DNA of 64,000 bases. Origin: Candidatus Amunia macphersoniae. Lineage in GTDB: Bacteria; Chloroflexota; Dormibacteria; Aeolococcales; Aeolococcaceae. This document shows positions 23,864-36,142 of the stretch, one piece after another. The stretch is taken from the NCBI GenBank assembly GCA_016464795.1, contig JAEKNN010000062.1:1-64000 (forward strand). The letters run 5' to 3'. The notes beneath the pieces are model-generated. The model did not search any database. It saw only the letters and a list, made by a program, of their open reading frames with translations, and was not told the origin of the DNA. The position numbers were made by a program, and so were the translations under genes. Each line of letters starts with the position of its first letter. The stretch's first letter is position 1.

Positions 23864-25156
23864 ATGGCAGTGCAGCAGCAGGTCACCGCCGGCGTTCACA
23901 ACGGACTCACCGCCAAGCCGGCGCTCCGCGCCGCCGATCCCGAGCTGGCGGCGCTGATGGACGACGAGCTCACCCGCCAGGAGGAGACCCTGGAGCTGAT
24001 CCCCTCGGAGAACCTCGCCTCGGTGGCGGTCCTCGAGGCGCTCGGCTCGTGGCTCAACAACAAGTACGCCGAAGGTGTGCCCGGCAAGCGTTACTACGGC
24101 GGTTGCCAGGTGGTCGACGAGGTCGAGAACCTGGCTCGCGATCGCTGCCGAGAGCTGTTCGGCGCCGACCATGCCAACGTGCAGCCCCATTCAGGGTCGC
24201 AGGCCAACATGGCCGCATACGCCAGCGTGCTCAGCCCCGGCGACACGGTGCTGGGCATGGCGCTCGACCAGGGAGGGCACCTCACCCACGGCTCGGCGGT
24301 GAGCTTCAGCGGTCGCCTCTACAACTTCCAGGCCTACACGGTCAGCGACACCACCGGGCGCCTCGACTACGACGAGGTGCGTGCCCGCGCCCGCCAGGTG
24401 TCGCCCAAGATGATCGTCGCCGGCTACAGCTCGTACCCGCGCCTTCTCGACTTCGCGGCGTTCGAGGACATCGCCCGCGAGGTGGGCGCGCTCCTGCTGG
24501 TCGACATGGCGCACTTCGCCGGGCTGGTCGCGGGTGGGGCGCATCCCTCCCCGGTGCCCCATGCCGACTTCGTGACCTTCACAACCCACAAGACGATGCG
24601 CGGTCCATGGGGCGGTGTGATCATGTGCCGCGCCGCCCACGCTGACGCCGTCGACAAGTCGGTCTGCCCAGGGACCCAGGGTGGTCCGCAGATGCACGCC
24701 ATCGCCGCCAAGGCGGTGATGTTCAAGCAGTGCCAGGGCCCTGAGTTCCGGACCTACGCCCACCAGGTGGTGAGCAATGCGGCAGCGCTGGCCTGGGGAC
24801 TGGCCTCGAGGGGGATCGAGCTGACCACCGGTGGAACCGACAACCACCTGATGGTCATCGACCTGCGCCCCTTCAACCTGCGCGGCCGGGCGGTCCAGAC
24901 CGCCTTCGACGAGGTGGGGATCACCGTCAACGCCAACGCTTTCCCCGGCCACGGCGGCACCCCGTACAACCCCAACGGGATCCGGCTCGGCTCTCCCTCG
25001 GTGACATCGCGCGGCATGGGCGAGGCTGAGATGGACGAGATCGCCGATCTGGTCTCGCGGATGTTGCGCGACTTCGACGACCAGACAACTCGTGCCCTGG
25101 TGCGCCAGCGCAGTCTGGCGCTCTGCAGGCGGTTCCCCCTGCCCTATCGCTCGTGA
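23864..25156 (+). CDS. glyA: Serine hydroxymethyltransferase
   Basis: 430 aa from ATG 23864; GAGGAGG lies upstream with a rather long spacer. It interconverts serine and glycine with tetrahydrofolate. Key segments: ELIPSENLASVAVLEALGS, NKYAEGVPGKRYYGGCQ, ANVQPHSGSQAN, MAHFAGLVAGGAHPSPVPHADFVTFTTHKTMRGPWGG with the PLP lysine in THK, and TDNHLM. The commonly seen THKTLRGPR is THKTMRGPWGG here. Overlaps the WecA-like gene by 4 nt. Confidence 0.97.
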   Translation: MAVQQQVTAGVHNGLTAKPALRAADPELAALMDDELTRQEETLELIPSENLASVAVLEALGSWLNNKYAEGVPGKRYYGGCQVVDEVENLARDRCRELFGADHANVQPHSGSQANMAAYASVLSPGDTVLGMALDQGGHLTHGSAVSFSGRLYNFQAYTVSDTTGRLDYDEVRARARQVSPKMIVAGYSSYPRLLDFAAFEDIAREVGALLLVDMAHFAGLVAGGAHPSPVPHADFVTFTTHKTMRGPWGGVIMCRAAHADAVDKSVCPGTQGGPQMHAIAAKAVMFKQCQGPEFRTYAHQVVSNAAALAWGLASRGIELTTGGTDNHLMVIDLRPFNLRGRAVQTAFDEVGITVNANAFPGHGGTPYNPNGIRLGSPSVTSRGMGEAEMDEIADLVSRMLRDFDDQTTRALVRQRSLALCRRFPLPYRS

Positions 25157-26283
25157 ACACCACAGGCTGGCTGCCCGCGCTTCCACCGTTCCTGCTGGCC
25201 AGCATCGTCACCATCGCCATGGTCCCGCTGACCATCCTGCTTGCACGCAAGTGGGGGGCTGTGGCCGAACCGGATTCCGGTCGCCACCATCACAGTCAGC
25301 CCACGCCTCGGCTCGGCGGCCTCGCCCTCTTCAGCGGCTTCACAGTTGCCCTGAGCGTGTTCGGGGGATCCGTGCCCAACCGCTGGCAGGTGGTCGCCGT
25401 GACCACCGCGATCACCCTGGCCATGCTCCTCGACGACGTGCTCGACCTCAACTGGAAGGGCAAGCTGGCGATGGAGGTCGGGGCCGGGGTGCTTGCGGTG
25501 GTGCTGGGCATCACCATCAACTACCTGACCGTGCCGGGCTCGCACGGTCCCTCGCCCCTGGGCCTCGGTCTGTTGATAGCACCCATCACCGTGGTCTTCG
25601 TGCTCGGCATGCAGGTGTCGATCAACTTCCTCGACGGCTCCGACGGTGTGGCCGCCGGTGTGGTGGGGATCGTTGCCACCGTGCTCCTCCTCGCCGCCGT
25701 CAACCGTGTGCAATCGCCAGGTGACATTCAGAACGGCGTCATCGTGATGAGCGGCGCGCTGATGGGCTGCTGCACTGGTTTCCTGGTGTTCAACCTGCCG
25801 CCGGCGCGCGTGTTCATGGGGGACACCGGCAGTCATTTCCTCGGTGTTGCGCTGGCGGCGATCAGCATCCTCGGCGTCGCCAAGATCGCAGTCGCCATGG
25901 CGGTCTTCGTCCCGCTGATCGCGCTCGGTCTGCCCATCGGAGACACCGCGTTCGCGATCGTGCGCCGGCGGCGCGCCGGTCGGAGCCCAGCCGAACCAGA
26001 CGCGGGCCATCTCCACCATCGAATGCTGGCCAGGGGGATGAGCCCGCTGGAGACGGCGCTGACCTTCTACCTGATGACCGCCATCCTCGGCTGCATCGCG
26101 CTGTTCCTGTTCGGGCACCGGCGCATCCTCGATGTCGCCCTGGCTCTGCTGGTGATCTCTCTGGTGGCCCTGCTGTGGCGCAGCCGGCGGCGCCGGCCCC
26201 CTCTTGATCCCGACGGTTTCCTGGTGGTGCCGGGGCGACGCAACGTAGCGGCACGCGCACGTCGCAGCGGCGAGGCCGACTGA
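25153..26283 (+). CDS. wecA: MraY/WecA-type undecaprenyl-phosphate sugar-1-phosphate transferase
   Basis: 376 aa from GTG 25153, overlapping the glyA stop. Polytopic membrane enzyme with about ten hydrophobic segments. Catalytic motifs: LLDDVLDLNWKGK (DDxxD), VSINFLDGSDGVAAG (NxxxDGxDG), FMGDTGSHFLG, and the cytoplasmic loop PDAGHLHHRML (HLHHR) typical of WecA/TagO rather than MraY. It loads GlcNAc-1-P or a related sugar onto undecaprenyl phosphate for cell wall polymers. Its place just before the ATP synthase operon matches Actinobacteria-type synteny (rfe-atpI). Confidence 0.92.
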   Translation: MNTTGWLPALPPFLLASIVTIAMVPLTILLARKWGAVAEPDSGRHHHSQPTPRLGGLALFSGFTVALSVFGGSVPNRWQVVAVTTAITLAMLLDDVLDLNWKGKLAMEVGAGVLAVVLGITINYLTVPGSHGPSPLGLGLLIAPITVVFVLGMQVSINFLDGSDGVAAGVVGIVATVLLLAAVNRVQSPGDIQNGVIVMSGALMGCCTGFLVFNLPPARVFMGDTGSHFLGVALAAISILGVAKIAVAMAVFVPLIALGLPIGDTAFAIVRRRRAGRSPAEPDAGHLHHRMLARGMSPLETALTFYLMTAILGCIALFLFGHRRILDVALALLVISLVALLWRSRRRRPPLDPDGFLVVPGRRNVAARARRSGEAD

Positions 26284-26329
26284 GTTGTCCAGCGCTCGTG
26301 GTTGGGGGCGCCGCGACCGATTGTCTTGG

Positions 26330-26335
26330 TAGACT
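26330..26335 (+). promoter_or_regulatory. Putative promoter -10 (TAGACT) of the ATP synthase operon
   Basis: TAGACT lies 28 nt before the first GTG, leaving a leader of about 20 nt with GGGAGG. No convincing -35 is seen. Confidence 0.4.
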
Positions 26336-26362
26336 TGGGTCGTCTCAGGGCAGGGAGGACTG

Positions 26363-26587
26363 GTGGGCTCTCGAGGTGACGGCCAGAACGAGGCGGTCCG
26401 AGCGCTGGCCCTCGTCACCGGCATCGGTGTCTACTTCGGAGTTGCCGTGGCGGTGGGAGTGGGGCTCGGGCTCTTGTTCCGTCACCTTCTCGGCGACAAC
26501 CCGCTGCCGCTCTTCCTGGGGATTCTGGTTGGTGTTGGGGCGGGAGCCTCCGGCGTTTATCGAATGGTGATGCGTGTCTACAGGTGA
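26363..26587 (+). CDS. AtpZ/AtpI-family small membrane protein
   Basis: 74 aa from GTG 26363 with GGGAGG 7 nt upstream. Two transmembrane helices ([26 protein letters not shown] and PLFLGILVGVGAGASGVYRMV) match the small F0F1-ATPase-associated AtpZ/AtpI-type proteins encoded ahead of atpI. Such proteins help c-ring assembly or magnesium uptake. It overlaps the next gene by 4 nt (GTGA), confirming membership of the operon. Confidence 0.78.
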   Translation: MGSRGDGQNEAVRALALVTGIGVYFGVAVAVGVGLGLLFRHLLGDNPLPLFLGILVGVGAGASGVYRMVMRVYR

Positions 26588-27000
26588 CCATGGCCGTGCT
26601 TGACGATCACCGTGGCCTGGCGGCCCACACCATCGTGGTGATGACTGTGCTCGCTGCCGTCCTGTCCCTGGCACTGCTTGCCGCCCGCCGCGCCGACGCT
26701 CTGCCGGGGCTGCTCGCCGGCACTGCGGTTGGCGTCGCCGACGTGACGCTCCTGTCGCGCAGCCTCCGTCGCTTCGCCGCTGGCGACGGACTCAGCGCAC
26801 GCGCGTTGGGCGCGGGGATGCTCAGCAGATTCCTCAGCATCGGCATCCTGCTCGGGCTGGTGCTCTGCATTCGTGGGCTCAACCCTCTGGCCGCGCTGGT
26901 CGGCTTCCTGTTCACGCCGCTGGCCATCGGTGTGTCCGGGGTCCGCGCTCTGCGTCGCGATCAGAAAGCCCTCGTGGATGTCGCCGATGCTCGCCGCTGA
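26584..27000 (+). CDS. atpI: ATP synthase protein I (AtpI-like)
   Basis: 138 aa from GTG 26584 (ATG 26590 possible). Four hydrophobic segments: TIVVMTVLAAVLSLALLA, LPGLLAGTAVGVADVTLL, FLSIGILLGLVLCI and LAALVGFLFTPLAIGVSG. AtpI assists assembly of the c-ring. Sequence is weakly conserved, so the call rests on topology and position before atpB. Confidence 0.8.
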   Translation: MTMAVLDDHRGLAAHTIVVMTVLAAVLSLALLAARRADALPGLLAGTAVGVADVTLLSRSLRRFAAGDGLSARALGAGMLSRFLSIGILLGLVLCIRGLNPLAALVGFLFTPLAIGVSGVRALRRDQKALVDVADARR

Positions 27001-27736
27001 GGTCTCCAACGAGCCACTGGTGCACCCGCTGCTCGGCCACGGCTTCATCGCCATCAACGTGGACACGGCGCGCAACTCGCTGATCGTGGCCGCGATCCTG
27101 GTGATCGTCGGCGTGGTCGTGCGCAGGCAGTCTCGGCCGGGCAGACCGGGCGGCTTGCAGAACCTCCTCGAGTACTTCGTCGACGCCATCCGCGGCCTGG
27201 TGCGGCAAACGCTCGGGGACCGCCCCATCCGGATCCTTCCGATCGTCATCACCATGTTCGCGTTCATCTTCCTGTCCAACCTCATCGGACTGATCCCCGG
27301 GTTCAAGTCGCCGACCAACGACGTCAACACGACAGTGGCGCTGGCCTTCTTCGCCATCGGCCTGGTGCACGTCTTCTCGGTGCGAGCCCGCGGCCCCGTC
27401 GGTTATCTCAAGCACTACTTCTCGATGGTCGGCAACCCCATCGGACGAGTGCTGTTGGGGGTGCTCGAGATCTTCCAGGAGTTCGTCAAGCCCTTCACGC
27501 TGGCACTGCGGCTGTACTTCAACATCTTTGTCGGCGAGCTGCTGCTCGCGGTGATCCTGGTGCTGCTGGGGATTGCATCGCCCATCTTCAACGGCCTGTT
27601 CTGGATCCCGTTCTCCGTCTTCATCGGGCTCATCCAGGCGTTCATCTTCGTGATGCTGACCATCTCCTACATCAACCAGGGCACCGACGTCCACCACGAT
27701 GACGCCGAGGAGCCGAGCCCGTCCGCGGCTCATTGA
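26978..27736 (+). CDS. atpB: F0F1 ATP synthase subunit a
   Basis: 252 aa from ATG 26978, overlapping atpI by 23 nt; ATG 26987 is an alternative and the earlier in-frame starts lie deep in atpI. Proton-channel subunit with about six helices. The essential Arg lies in FTLALRLYFNIFVGELLLAV, and the last helix in GLIQAFIFVMLTISYI. It shapes the half-channels against the c-ring. The C-terminus ends in an acidic tail. Confidence 0.95.
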   Translation: MSPMLAAEVSNEPLVHPLLGHGFIAINVDTARNSLIVAAILVIVGVVVRRQSRPGRPGGLQNLLEYFVDAIRGLVRQTLGDRPIRILPIVITMFAFIFLSNLIGLIPGFKSPTNDVNTTVALAFFAIGLVHVFSVRARGPVGYLKHYFSMVGNPIGRVLLGVLEIFQEFVKPFTLALRLYFNIFVGELLLAVILVLLGIASPIFNGLFWIPFSVFIGLIQAFIFVMLTISYINQGTDVHHDDAEEPSPSAAH

Positions 27737-28066
<330 letters not shown>

Positions 28067-28071
28067 CTGAC

Positions 28072-28590
28072 GTGATCGCCGCCACCGTCTGTCCGTCGGA
28101 CGTCCCCAACTGCGCGGGACTGCTGGACATCAACCTCACCTTCGTCGTCGAGCTCGTGCTCTTCCTGGTGACGGTCTACATCCTGTGGCGGTTGATCTGG
28201 CGGCCGGTGATCGTGATCCTGGAGTCACGTGACCAGCGACTCGAGGCCGGCCGCCAGGCGGCTGCCGAAGCCGAGCGGCGCTACACGGAGGGGCTGGCGG
28301 AGGTCCAGGCAACCCTCGACCGAGCTCGCACCGAGGCTCGCGACGCGCTGGCCGCGGCCCATCGATCGGCGGCCACGGGCGCCGAGGAGGTTCGCGCCGC
28401 CGCCCACCTGGAAGCGCGCACCATCACCGATCAGGCGCTGGCCGAGATCCGCGCGGAGAGTGAGATCGCGGTGGCGTCGCTGCGCTCGCAGGCCCAGAGC
28501 CTGGCCGTCGCGGCGGCGTCCCGACTGCTGGGCCGCCAGCTCGACGAGAAGCACTACGCCGGCATCGCCGCCGAGGCAGTGGGTCGATGA
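28072..28590 (+). CDS. atpF: F0F1 ATP synthase subunit b
   Basis: 172 aa from GTG 28072, 5 nt after the atpE stop. One N-terminal membrane helix (FVVELVLFLVTVYILWRLIW) followed by the long coiled-coil stalk (RDQRLEAGRQAAAEAERRYTEGLAEVQATLDRARTEAR), ending in SRLLGRQLDEKHYAGIAAEA. It forms the peripheral stalk that holds F1 against rotation. It overlaps a second b-like gene by 4 nt. Confidence 0.93.
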   Translation: MIAATVCPSDVPNCAGLLDINLTFVVELVLFLVTVYILWRLIWRPVIVILESRDQRLEAGRQAAAEAERRYTEGLAEVQATLDRARTEARDALAAAHRSAATGAEEVRAAAHLEARTITDQALAEIRAESEIAVASLRSQAQSLAVAAASRLLGRQLDEKHYAGIAAEAVGR

Positions 28591-29090
28591 ATACAGCGCT
28601 GACCATCATCGCGTTCCTGATCGGGCTGGCCGTGGTGGTGTTCGCGTGCTACAAGCTGGGCTCGCTGATGCCCTTCTCGGTGACCGAGATGCGGGCCCGT
28701 CGCGAGAGGGTCGACGAAGCCCTGGTCAACGCGGCCAACGCTGAGAAGCGCCTCACCGAGGTGCGGAGCGAGATCGATGCTGAGATCGCCACGGCGCGCC
28801 AGCAGGCCAATGAGGTCGTCGACAGGGCACGACGTGAGGCGGTGGCGATCACCGAGGAGACCTCGGTGCGGGCCCGTCAGGATGCGCTGGCGTTCATCGA
28901 GCGGGCCCGCACCGACGTCAACGTCGAGCGCGAGCGCGCCATCTCCGATCTCCGCCGTGAGCTGAGCGCGATGGTGGTCGAGGGCGCCGGCGCCGTGCTG
29001 CGCGACGCCCTCGACGACGAGACCACTCACGAACGGCTGATCACCGAGTCGCTGCAGACCATGAAGCCATCGGTGGGGGAGAGGAGCTGA
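28587..29090 (+). CDS. Second F0F1 ATP synthase b-type subunit (b')
   Basis: 167 aa from ATG 28587, overlapping both neighbours. One N-terminal helix (LTIIAFLIGLAVVVFACYKLG), then an unbroken coiled coil rich in Glu, Arg and Ala (RARRERVDEALVNAANAEKRLTEV...), ending in GAVLRDALDDETTHERLITESL. It lacks sequence identity with the first b copy but has the same architecture, so it is a paralogous b' subunit and the peripheral stalk is probably a b/b' heterodimer, as in phototrophs. A Cys (FACYK) lies at the membrane edge. Confidence 0.85.
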   Translation: MNTALTIIAFLIGLAVVVFACYKLGSLMPFSVTEMRARRERVDEALVNAANAEKRLTEVRSEIDAEIATARQQANEVVDRARREAVAITEETSVRARQDALAFIERARTDVNVERERAISDLRRELSAMVVEGAGAVLRDALDDETTHERLITESLQTMKPSVGERS

Positions 29091-29617
29091 TGGCCAGCTC
29101 GGTGATCGCCCGCCGCTACGCCAGCGCGTACTTCGATGTCGCTCGTGACGACGGCGCTGTGGAGAAGCGGGGCGAGGACCTGGCCCGCGCAGCGGAGACG
29201 CTGAGCAACGGCGAGGTTGTCGGCGCGCTCGGCAACCCGCGCCTTGCCGTGGTCGACCGCGTCAACCTCGCGCTCGACCTCATCGACGGGGTCGGCGAGT
29301 CGGCGCGAAATCTGTGCCGGCTGCTGGTCGAGCGCAATCGCATCAGCGCTCTACCCGGGGTGCTCGAGCAGTACCGCATCCTCGCGGATCGGGCGCGTGG
29401 CCTGGTCCGTGCCCAGGTGACCACGGCCACGGAGGTCACCGACTCGCTTCGCGGACTGATCGCTGATGCTCTGCGCGAACGGTTCGGCGCCGACGTCGAG
29501 ATCGAGATGTCGCGCGATCCCTCGATCATCGGTGGGCTGGTGCTCCGCGTCGGTGACCGGGTCATCGACAACAGCCTGCGCACTCATCTCCAGCAACTTC
29601 AGGCGTCGCTGCGATAG
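29090..29617 (+). CDS. atpH: F1 ATP synthase subunit delta
   Basis: 175 aa from ATG 29090, the ATG sharing its first base with the previous stop. OSCP/delta fold: N-terminal helical bundle ([18 protein letters not shown]) and the C-terminal strand [28 protein letters not shown], a typical delta ending. It joins the peripheral stalk to the alpha/beta crown. Confidence 0.95.
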   Translation: MASSVIARRYASAYFDVARDDGAVEKRGEDLARAAETLSNGEVVGALGNPRLAVVDRVNLALDLIDGVGESARNLCRLLVERNRISALPGVLEQYRILADRARGLVRAQVTTATEVTDSLRGLIADALRERFGADVEIEMSRDPSIIGGLVLRVGDRVIDNSLRTHLQQLQASLR

Positions 29618-29651
29618 CGCGTCCCATTTAACGACAGAGGTAGACGACCAC

Positions 29652-31175
<1,524 letters not shown>

Positions 31176-31186
31176 GCGGCACCTAG

Positions 31187-32041
31187 ATGGCGTCGCTTCG
31201 AGACCTGCGTCGACGGATCAAGAGCGTCAAGAGCACGCAGAAGATCACCAAGGCCATGGAGCTGGTAGCCGCTGCCAAGATGCGACGCGCCCAGGAGCGC
31301 GTGCAGGCTGCGCGGCCGTATTCGGAGGAGATCACCAACGTGGTCGCCGATCTGTTTCGGCGGAGCCCGGAGTACAAGCACCCCTACCTGCAGGTGCGCG
31401 AGGTGAACAAGCGGCTGATCATCCTGGTCACCTCCGATCGCGGCCTGGTGGGAGCGCTCAACAGCAACAACGTCCGCCAGGCGTTGAGAGAGATGAACGA
31501 GTCACCGTCGCCGGCGTCGGTGGTGACCATCGGGCGCAAGGGGCGTGATGTGATGCGCAGGCTGCGCAAGGAGCTGGTCGCCGACCGCAGCAATCTCGGT
31601 GATCGTCCCTCGATGGGCGACGTGCTCCCCGCCATCCGTGTTGCCATGGAGCAGTACGAGAACGGCGATGTCGACCAGGTGGACCTGGTGTTCGCGCGTT
31701 TCATCAGCGCCGGCCGCCAGCAGGCGACCGTGCAGCGGGTCCTCCCCGTCGAGGTTCCCGAGGCCACCGGCGAACTGGCGGCCGACTTCCTCTACGAGCC
31801 CGAGCCCAAGGACGTTCTCGACGCGCTGCTGCCCCGCTACGTCGAGGCCCAGGTCTACCAGGGGGTGCTCGAGAACCTGGCCAGCCAGCAGGCCGCACAG
31901 ATGGTGGCGATGCGCAATGCCTCCGACAACGCCTCCGACCTGATCACCGACCTGACGCTGACCGCCAACACCGTGCGGCAGACCACAATCACAACTGAGT
32001 TGATGGAAATCGTCGGCGGCGCGGCCGCCCTGCAGGGCTGA
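31187..32041 (+). CDS. atpG: F1 ATP synthase subunit gamma
   Basis: 284 aa from ATG 31187. Central-stalk rotor. N-terminal helix SLRDLRRRIKSVKSTQKITKAMELVAAAKMRRAQ, SDRGLVGALNSNN, and the C-terminal helix AAQMVAMRNASDNASDLITDLTLTANTVRQ, all diagnostic. No insertion of the cyanobacterial redox type is present. Confidence 0.97.
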   Translation: MASLRDLRRRIKSVKSTQKITKAMELVAAAKMRRAQERVQAARPYSEEITNVVADLFRRSPEYKHPYLQVREVNKRLIILVTSDRGLVGALNSNNVRQALREMNESPSPASVVTIGRKGRDVMRRLRKELVADRSNLGDRPSMGDVLPAIRVAMEQYENGDVDQVDLVFARFISAGRQQATVQRVLPVEVPEATGELAADFLYEPEPKDVLDALLPRYVEAQVYQGVLENLASQQAAQMVAMRNASDNASDLITDLTLTANTVRQTTITTELMEIVGGAAALQG

Positions 32042-33757
<1,716 letters not shown>

Positions 33758-34183
33758 GTGGCCAAGCTGCAGGTCGAGCTGGTCACCGCCGAGGGGCGGG
33801 TGCTCAGCGAGGAGGCCGACTTCATCAAGCTTCCGGGTCTTGGCGGTGACCTCGGCGTCCTGCCCCAGCACATCCCGTTGCTGACCCCGCTGCGGACCGG
33901 CGAGGTGATGGTCCGCAACGAGGGTCAGGAGCAGTTCCTGTTCGTGGCCGGCGGGTTCGTCGAGGTGCTGCCCGACCGGGTGGTCATCCTGGCCGACGTC
34001 GCCGAGAGGGCCGAGGACATCGACGAAGCCGGCGCCGAGGAGGCACGGCGCTCGGCCCAGGAGGCTCTCGCTCAGGAGCCGGGCGATCCCGAGGCGGCCG
34101 TCGCCCTGGAGCGGGCGATGTTCCGCCTGCGCGTCGCCGAGGTGCGACGCCACCCCGGCCGCCGGGAGCGCCGTCCGGAGTAG
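33758..34183 (+). CDS. atpC: F1 ATP synthase subunit epsilon
   Basis: 141 aa from GTG 33758, directly after the atpD stop. N-terminal beta sandwich (KLQVELVTAEGRVLSEEADFIKLPGLGGDLGVLPQHIPLLTPL) and a C-terminal helical hairpin (PEAAVALERAMFRLRVAE), the regulatory part that can inhibit ATP hydrolysis. Closes the operon, with 10 bp before the converging gene. Confidence 0.95.
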   Translation: MAKLQVELVTAEGRVLSEEADFIKLPGLGGDLGVLPQHIPLLTPLRTGEVMVRNEGQEQFLFVAGGFVEVLPDRVVILADVAERAEDIDEAGAEEARRSAQEALAQEPGDPEAAVALERAMFRLRVAEVRRHPGRRERRPE

Positions 34184-34193
34184 CCGCACTTCA

Positions 34194-34613
34194 CTAGCGC
34201 GCACGCATCCTGTTGTTGCGCGGGTTGTGCTCCACCTCGGCGAGGCCGAGGGCTTCGAGCAGGGGCGGCATGTACATCCCGAAGCGGCCGCGGAGCCCCT
34301 TCTTGAGCCCGTACCAGCCGCCCACCGGGTTGCCGGGCGAGCGCCCCCACGCCTCGACGGTGCCCTCGGCGGCCGGCTTCTGCTCGTCGGCGCTGCCCAG
34401 CGGCACCCATCCGCCCTGCTCCTCGAGCCAGGCGTGCAGGTCTTCGATGGCGCTGAGGTGGTAGCGGAGCTGGGTGGAGCCCACCTGGCAGACGATCGCC
34501 GGTGGGTCGAGGGTGGGGTCGCGATACATCTGGTAGTCCGATGAGCCGCTCGGGGTCGCCAGCCGCCACGGATCCTCGGGGGTGCCCTGGCCTGTGCCTG
34601 CTGTGTCCGCCAC
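34194..34613 (-). CDS. Uncharacterised 139-aa protein
   Basis: Start ATG 34613. I recognise the sequence as a conserved soluble family in soil bacteria but cannot name it safely. Well-conserved phrases are YQMYRDPTLDPPAIVCQVGST, LHAWLEEQGGWVPLG, DEQKPA, GTVEAWGRSPGNPVGGWYGLKKGLRGRFGMYMPPLLEALGLAEV. No signal or transmembrane segment. It converges with atpC with only 10 bp between, and its start is divergent from the phosphotransferase. Confidence 0.75.
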   Translation of the reverse strand: MADTAGTGQGTPEDPWRLATPSGSSDYQMYRDPTLDPPAIVCQVGSTQLRYHLSAIEDLHAWLEEQGGWVPLGSADEQKPAAEGTVEAWGRSPGNPVGGWYGLKKGLRGRFGMYMPPLLEALGLAEVEHNPRNNRMRAR

Positions 34614-34659
34614 CGTCGCCTCCTCCCGCTGCCGGTCTCATGCCTGGCGCGAGTGTATG

Positions 34660-34665
34660 TAGGCT
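34660..34665 (+). promoter_or_regulatory. Putative -10 box (TAGGCT) of the phosphotransferase gene
   Basis: TAGGCT ends 9 nt before ATG 34675. No Shine-Dalgarno sequence is present. Confidence 0.4.
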
Positions 34666-34674
34666 GGGGAATGA

Positions 34675-35730
34675 ATGGACAGCCCTCGCGGTCTCGACCT
34701 CGATGCGCTGGCGGCGTTCCTGGCCCCGCGCATCGCCGGGTTCGCCGGCCCGCTCAGCGCGTCGGTGATCGCCGGGGGACGGTCGAATCTCACCTACGCG
34801 GTGACCGACGGCCCCCACTGCTGGGTGGTGCGGCGTCCCCCCTTGGCCCACGTGCTTCCGACCGCGCACGACATGGCCCGTGAGTGGAAGGTGATGAGCG
34901 CCCTCCAGGGCACGGGGATCCCGGTCCCGGTGACGGTGGCCCTCTGCGAGGATCCGTCGGTCGTCGGCTCCCCCTTCTACGTCATGGACTTCGTCGAGGG
35001 GCAGGTGGTGCGCGAGCGCCTGCCGCAGAGCTGGCCCGACACTCGCGAGACCCGGCAGCGGATGTCTCGCGCGCTGGTCGATGTCCTGCTCGCCCTGCAC
35101 GCGGTCGCGCCCGCGAGCATAGGCCTGGCCGATTTCGGCAGGCCGGCGGGCTTCCTCGAGCGCCAGGTCCGTCGTTGGTGGCAGCAATGGGAGGCATCCA
35201 AGACGCGCGACCTCGAGGCCATCGAGGAGCTGCACCGCCGCCTGATCGCCGGCCTCCCGGACCAGTCGGCGCCGGGGATCGTCCACGGTGATTACCGTTT
35301 CGACAATGTGATCTTCCACCCCGAGGATCCCGGCCGGATCAGCGCCGTGGTCGACTGGGAGATGAGCACCATCGGCGATCCGCTCTGTGACCTGGGATTG
35401 CTGATCGTCTACTGGGTGGACGATCCCGACGACCCAGCGGCCGGAGTCCACCCCGGGGCTCGCGGCAACCTCGGCGCGGGCTTCTTCACCCGCGACGAAG
35501 TGATCGCCGCATACCGGGCCGGCAGCGATCGAGATCTGTCCCACTTGGAGTGGTACATCGCGCTGGGCCATTACAAGCTGGCGATCATCGCCGAGGGGAT
35601 CCACGCCCGCTTCCTGATGGGGATGACGGTGGGCGAGGGGTTCGAGACCATGGGCCCGGCGGTGCCGCTGCTCGTCGATCGCGCGCTCGCCAGGGCCGCT
35701 GCCTCAGGGCTGCCCGGGCTCGGCAGCTGA
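34675..35730 (+). CDS. APH-family phosphotransferase (ACAD10/11-like)
   Basis: 351 aa from ATG 34675; an ATG 4 nt upstream is in another frame. Kinase-like fold: LSASVIAGGRSNLTYAV (nucleotide loop), VVRRPPLAHVLPTAHDMAREWKVMSALQGTGIPVP, catalytic HGDYRFDNVIFH (about residue 203), and metal-binding DWEMSTIGDPLCDLG. This subgroup resembles the aminoglycoside-phosphotransferase-like domain found with acyl-CoA dehydrogenases, possibly phosphorylating a hydroxyacyl-CoA; drug resistance is not implied. Confidence 0.87.
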   Translation: MDSPRGLDLDALAAFLAPRIAGFAGPLSASVIAGGRSNLTYAVTDGPHCWVVRRPPLAHVLPTAHDMAREWKVMSALQGTGIPVPVTVALCEDPSVVGSPFYVMDFVEGQVVRERLPQSWPDTRETRQRMSRALVDVLLALHAVAPASIGLADFGRPAGFLERQVRRWWQQWEASKTRDLEAIEELHRRLIAGLPDQSAPGIVHGDYRFDNVIFHPEDPGRISAVVDWEMSTIGDPLCDLGLLIVYWVDDPDDPAAGVHPGARGNLGAGFFTRDEVIAAYRAGSDRDLSHLEWYIALGHYKLAIIAEGIHARFLMGMTVGEGFETMGPAVPLLVDRALARAAASGLPGLGS

Positions 35731-35740
35731 TCCTGCTTCC

Positions 35741-36142
35741 CTACCGGTTGAGACAGCTCTGGACCGCGGCCTTGTAGATCGCGCCGGTGGGATCGGTGCT
35801 GTTGTTCTGGTTGAGATTTGCCTGGAGGAGGCATCGCTGCAGGCCGTTGGCCAGGGTCTGCTGGTCGCGGGCCTGCCTGCCGACACCGAGCGCCAGGAAG
35901 GTGATCGCCAGCTGAGCGGCAAGCACCACCAGCACCGCGGCGAGCAGGAGCAGCACGGGGCTCGGTCGCGCTCGGCGGGTGCGGGCCGCCCCAACGACGT
36001 CGTCGTCCTCGTCGGCCGCGGTGGCCGAATCCGCGGGCGACCCCGCGTCGATCCCGTCCGACGAGTCGCTCTCTGGCCCGGTTGGCTCAGTCGGCGCGGC
36101 AAGCTGGCTGTCGCCGTCTTCCGACCTGCCCGAGCGGCTCAC
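35741..36142 (-). CDS. Small single-pass membrane protein, unknown
   Basis: 133 aa from GTG 36142, overlapping the aldolase stop by 4 nt. Residues 1-60 are acidic and disordered ([31 protein letters not shown]), then basic TRRARPSP, then one transmembrane helix ([23 protein letters not shown]), and a short outer part with a Cys pair (QRCLLQANL...SCLNR). Topology suggests N-in, C-out. No family recognised; coupled to fbaB. Confidence 0.7.
   Translation of the reverse strand: MSRSGRSEDGDSQLAAPTEPTGPESDSSDGIDAGSPADSATAADEDDDVVGAARTRRARPSPVLLLLAAVLVVLAAQLAITFLALGVGRQARDQQTLANGLQRCLLQANLNQNNSTDPTGAIYKAAVQSCLNR

Noticed and set aside
34671-34883. Short ORF starting at ATG 34671
   Set aside because: It is in a different frame from the phosphotransferase, Arg/Pro-rich, and has no conserved features.
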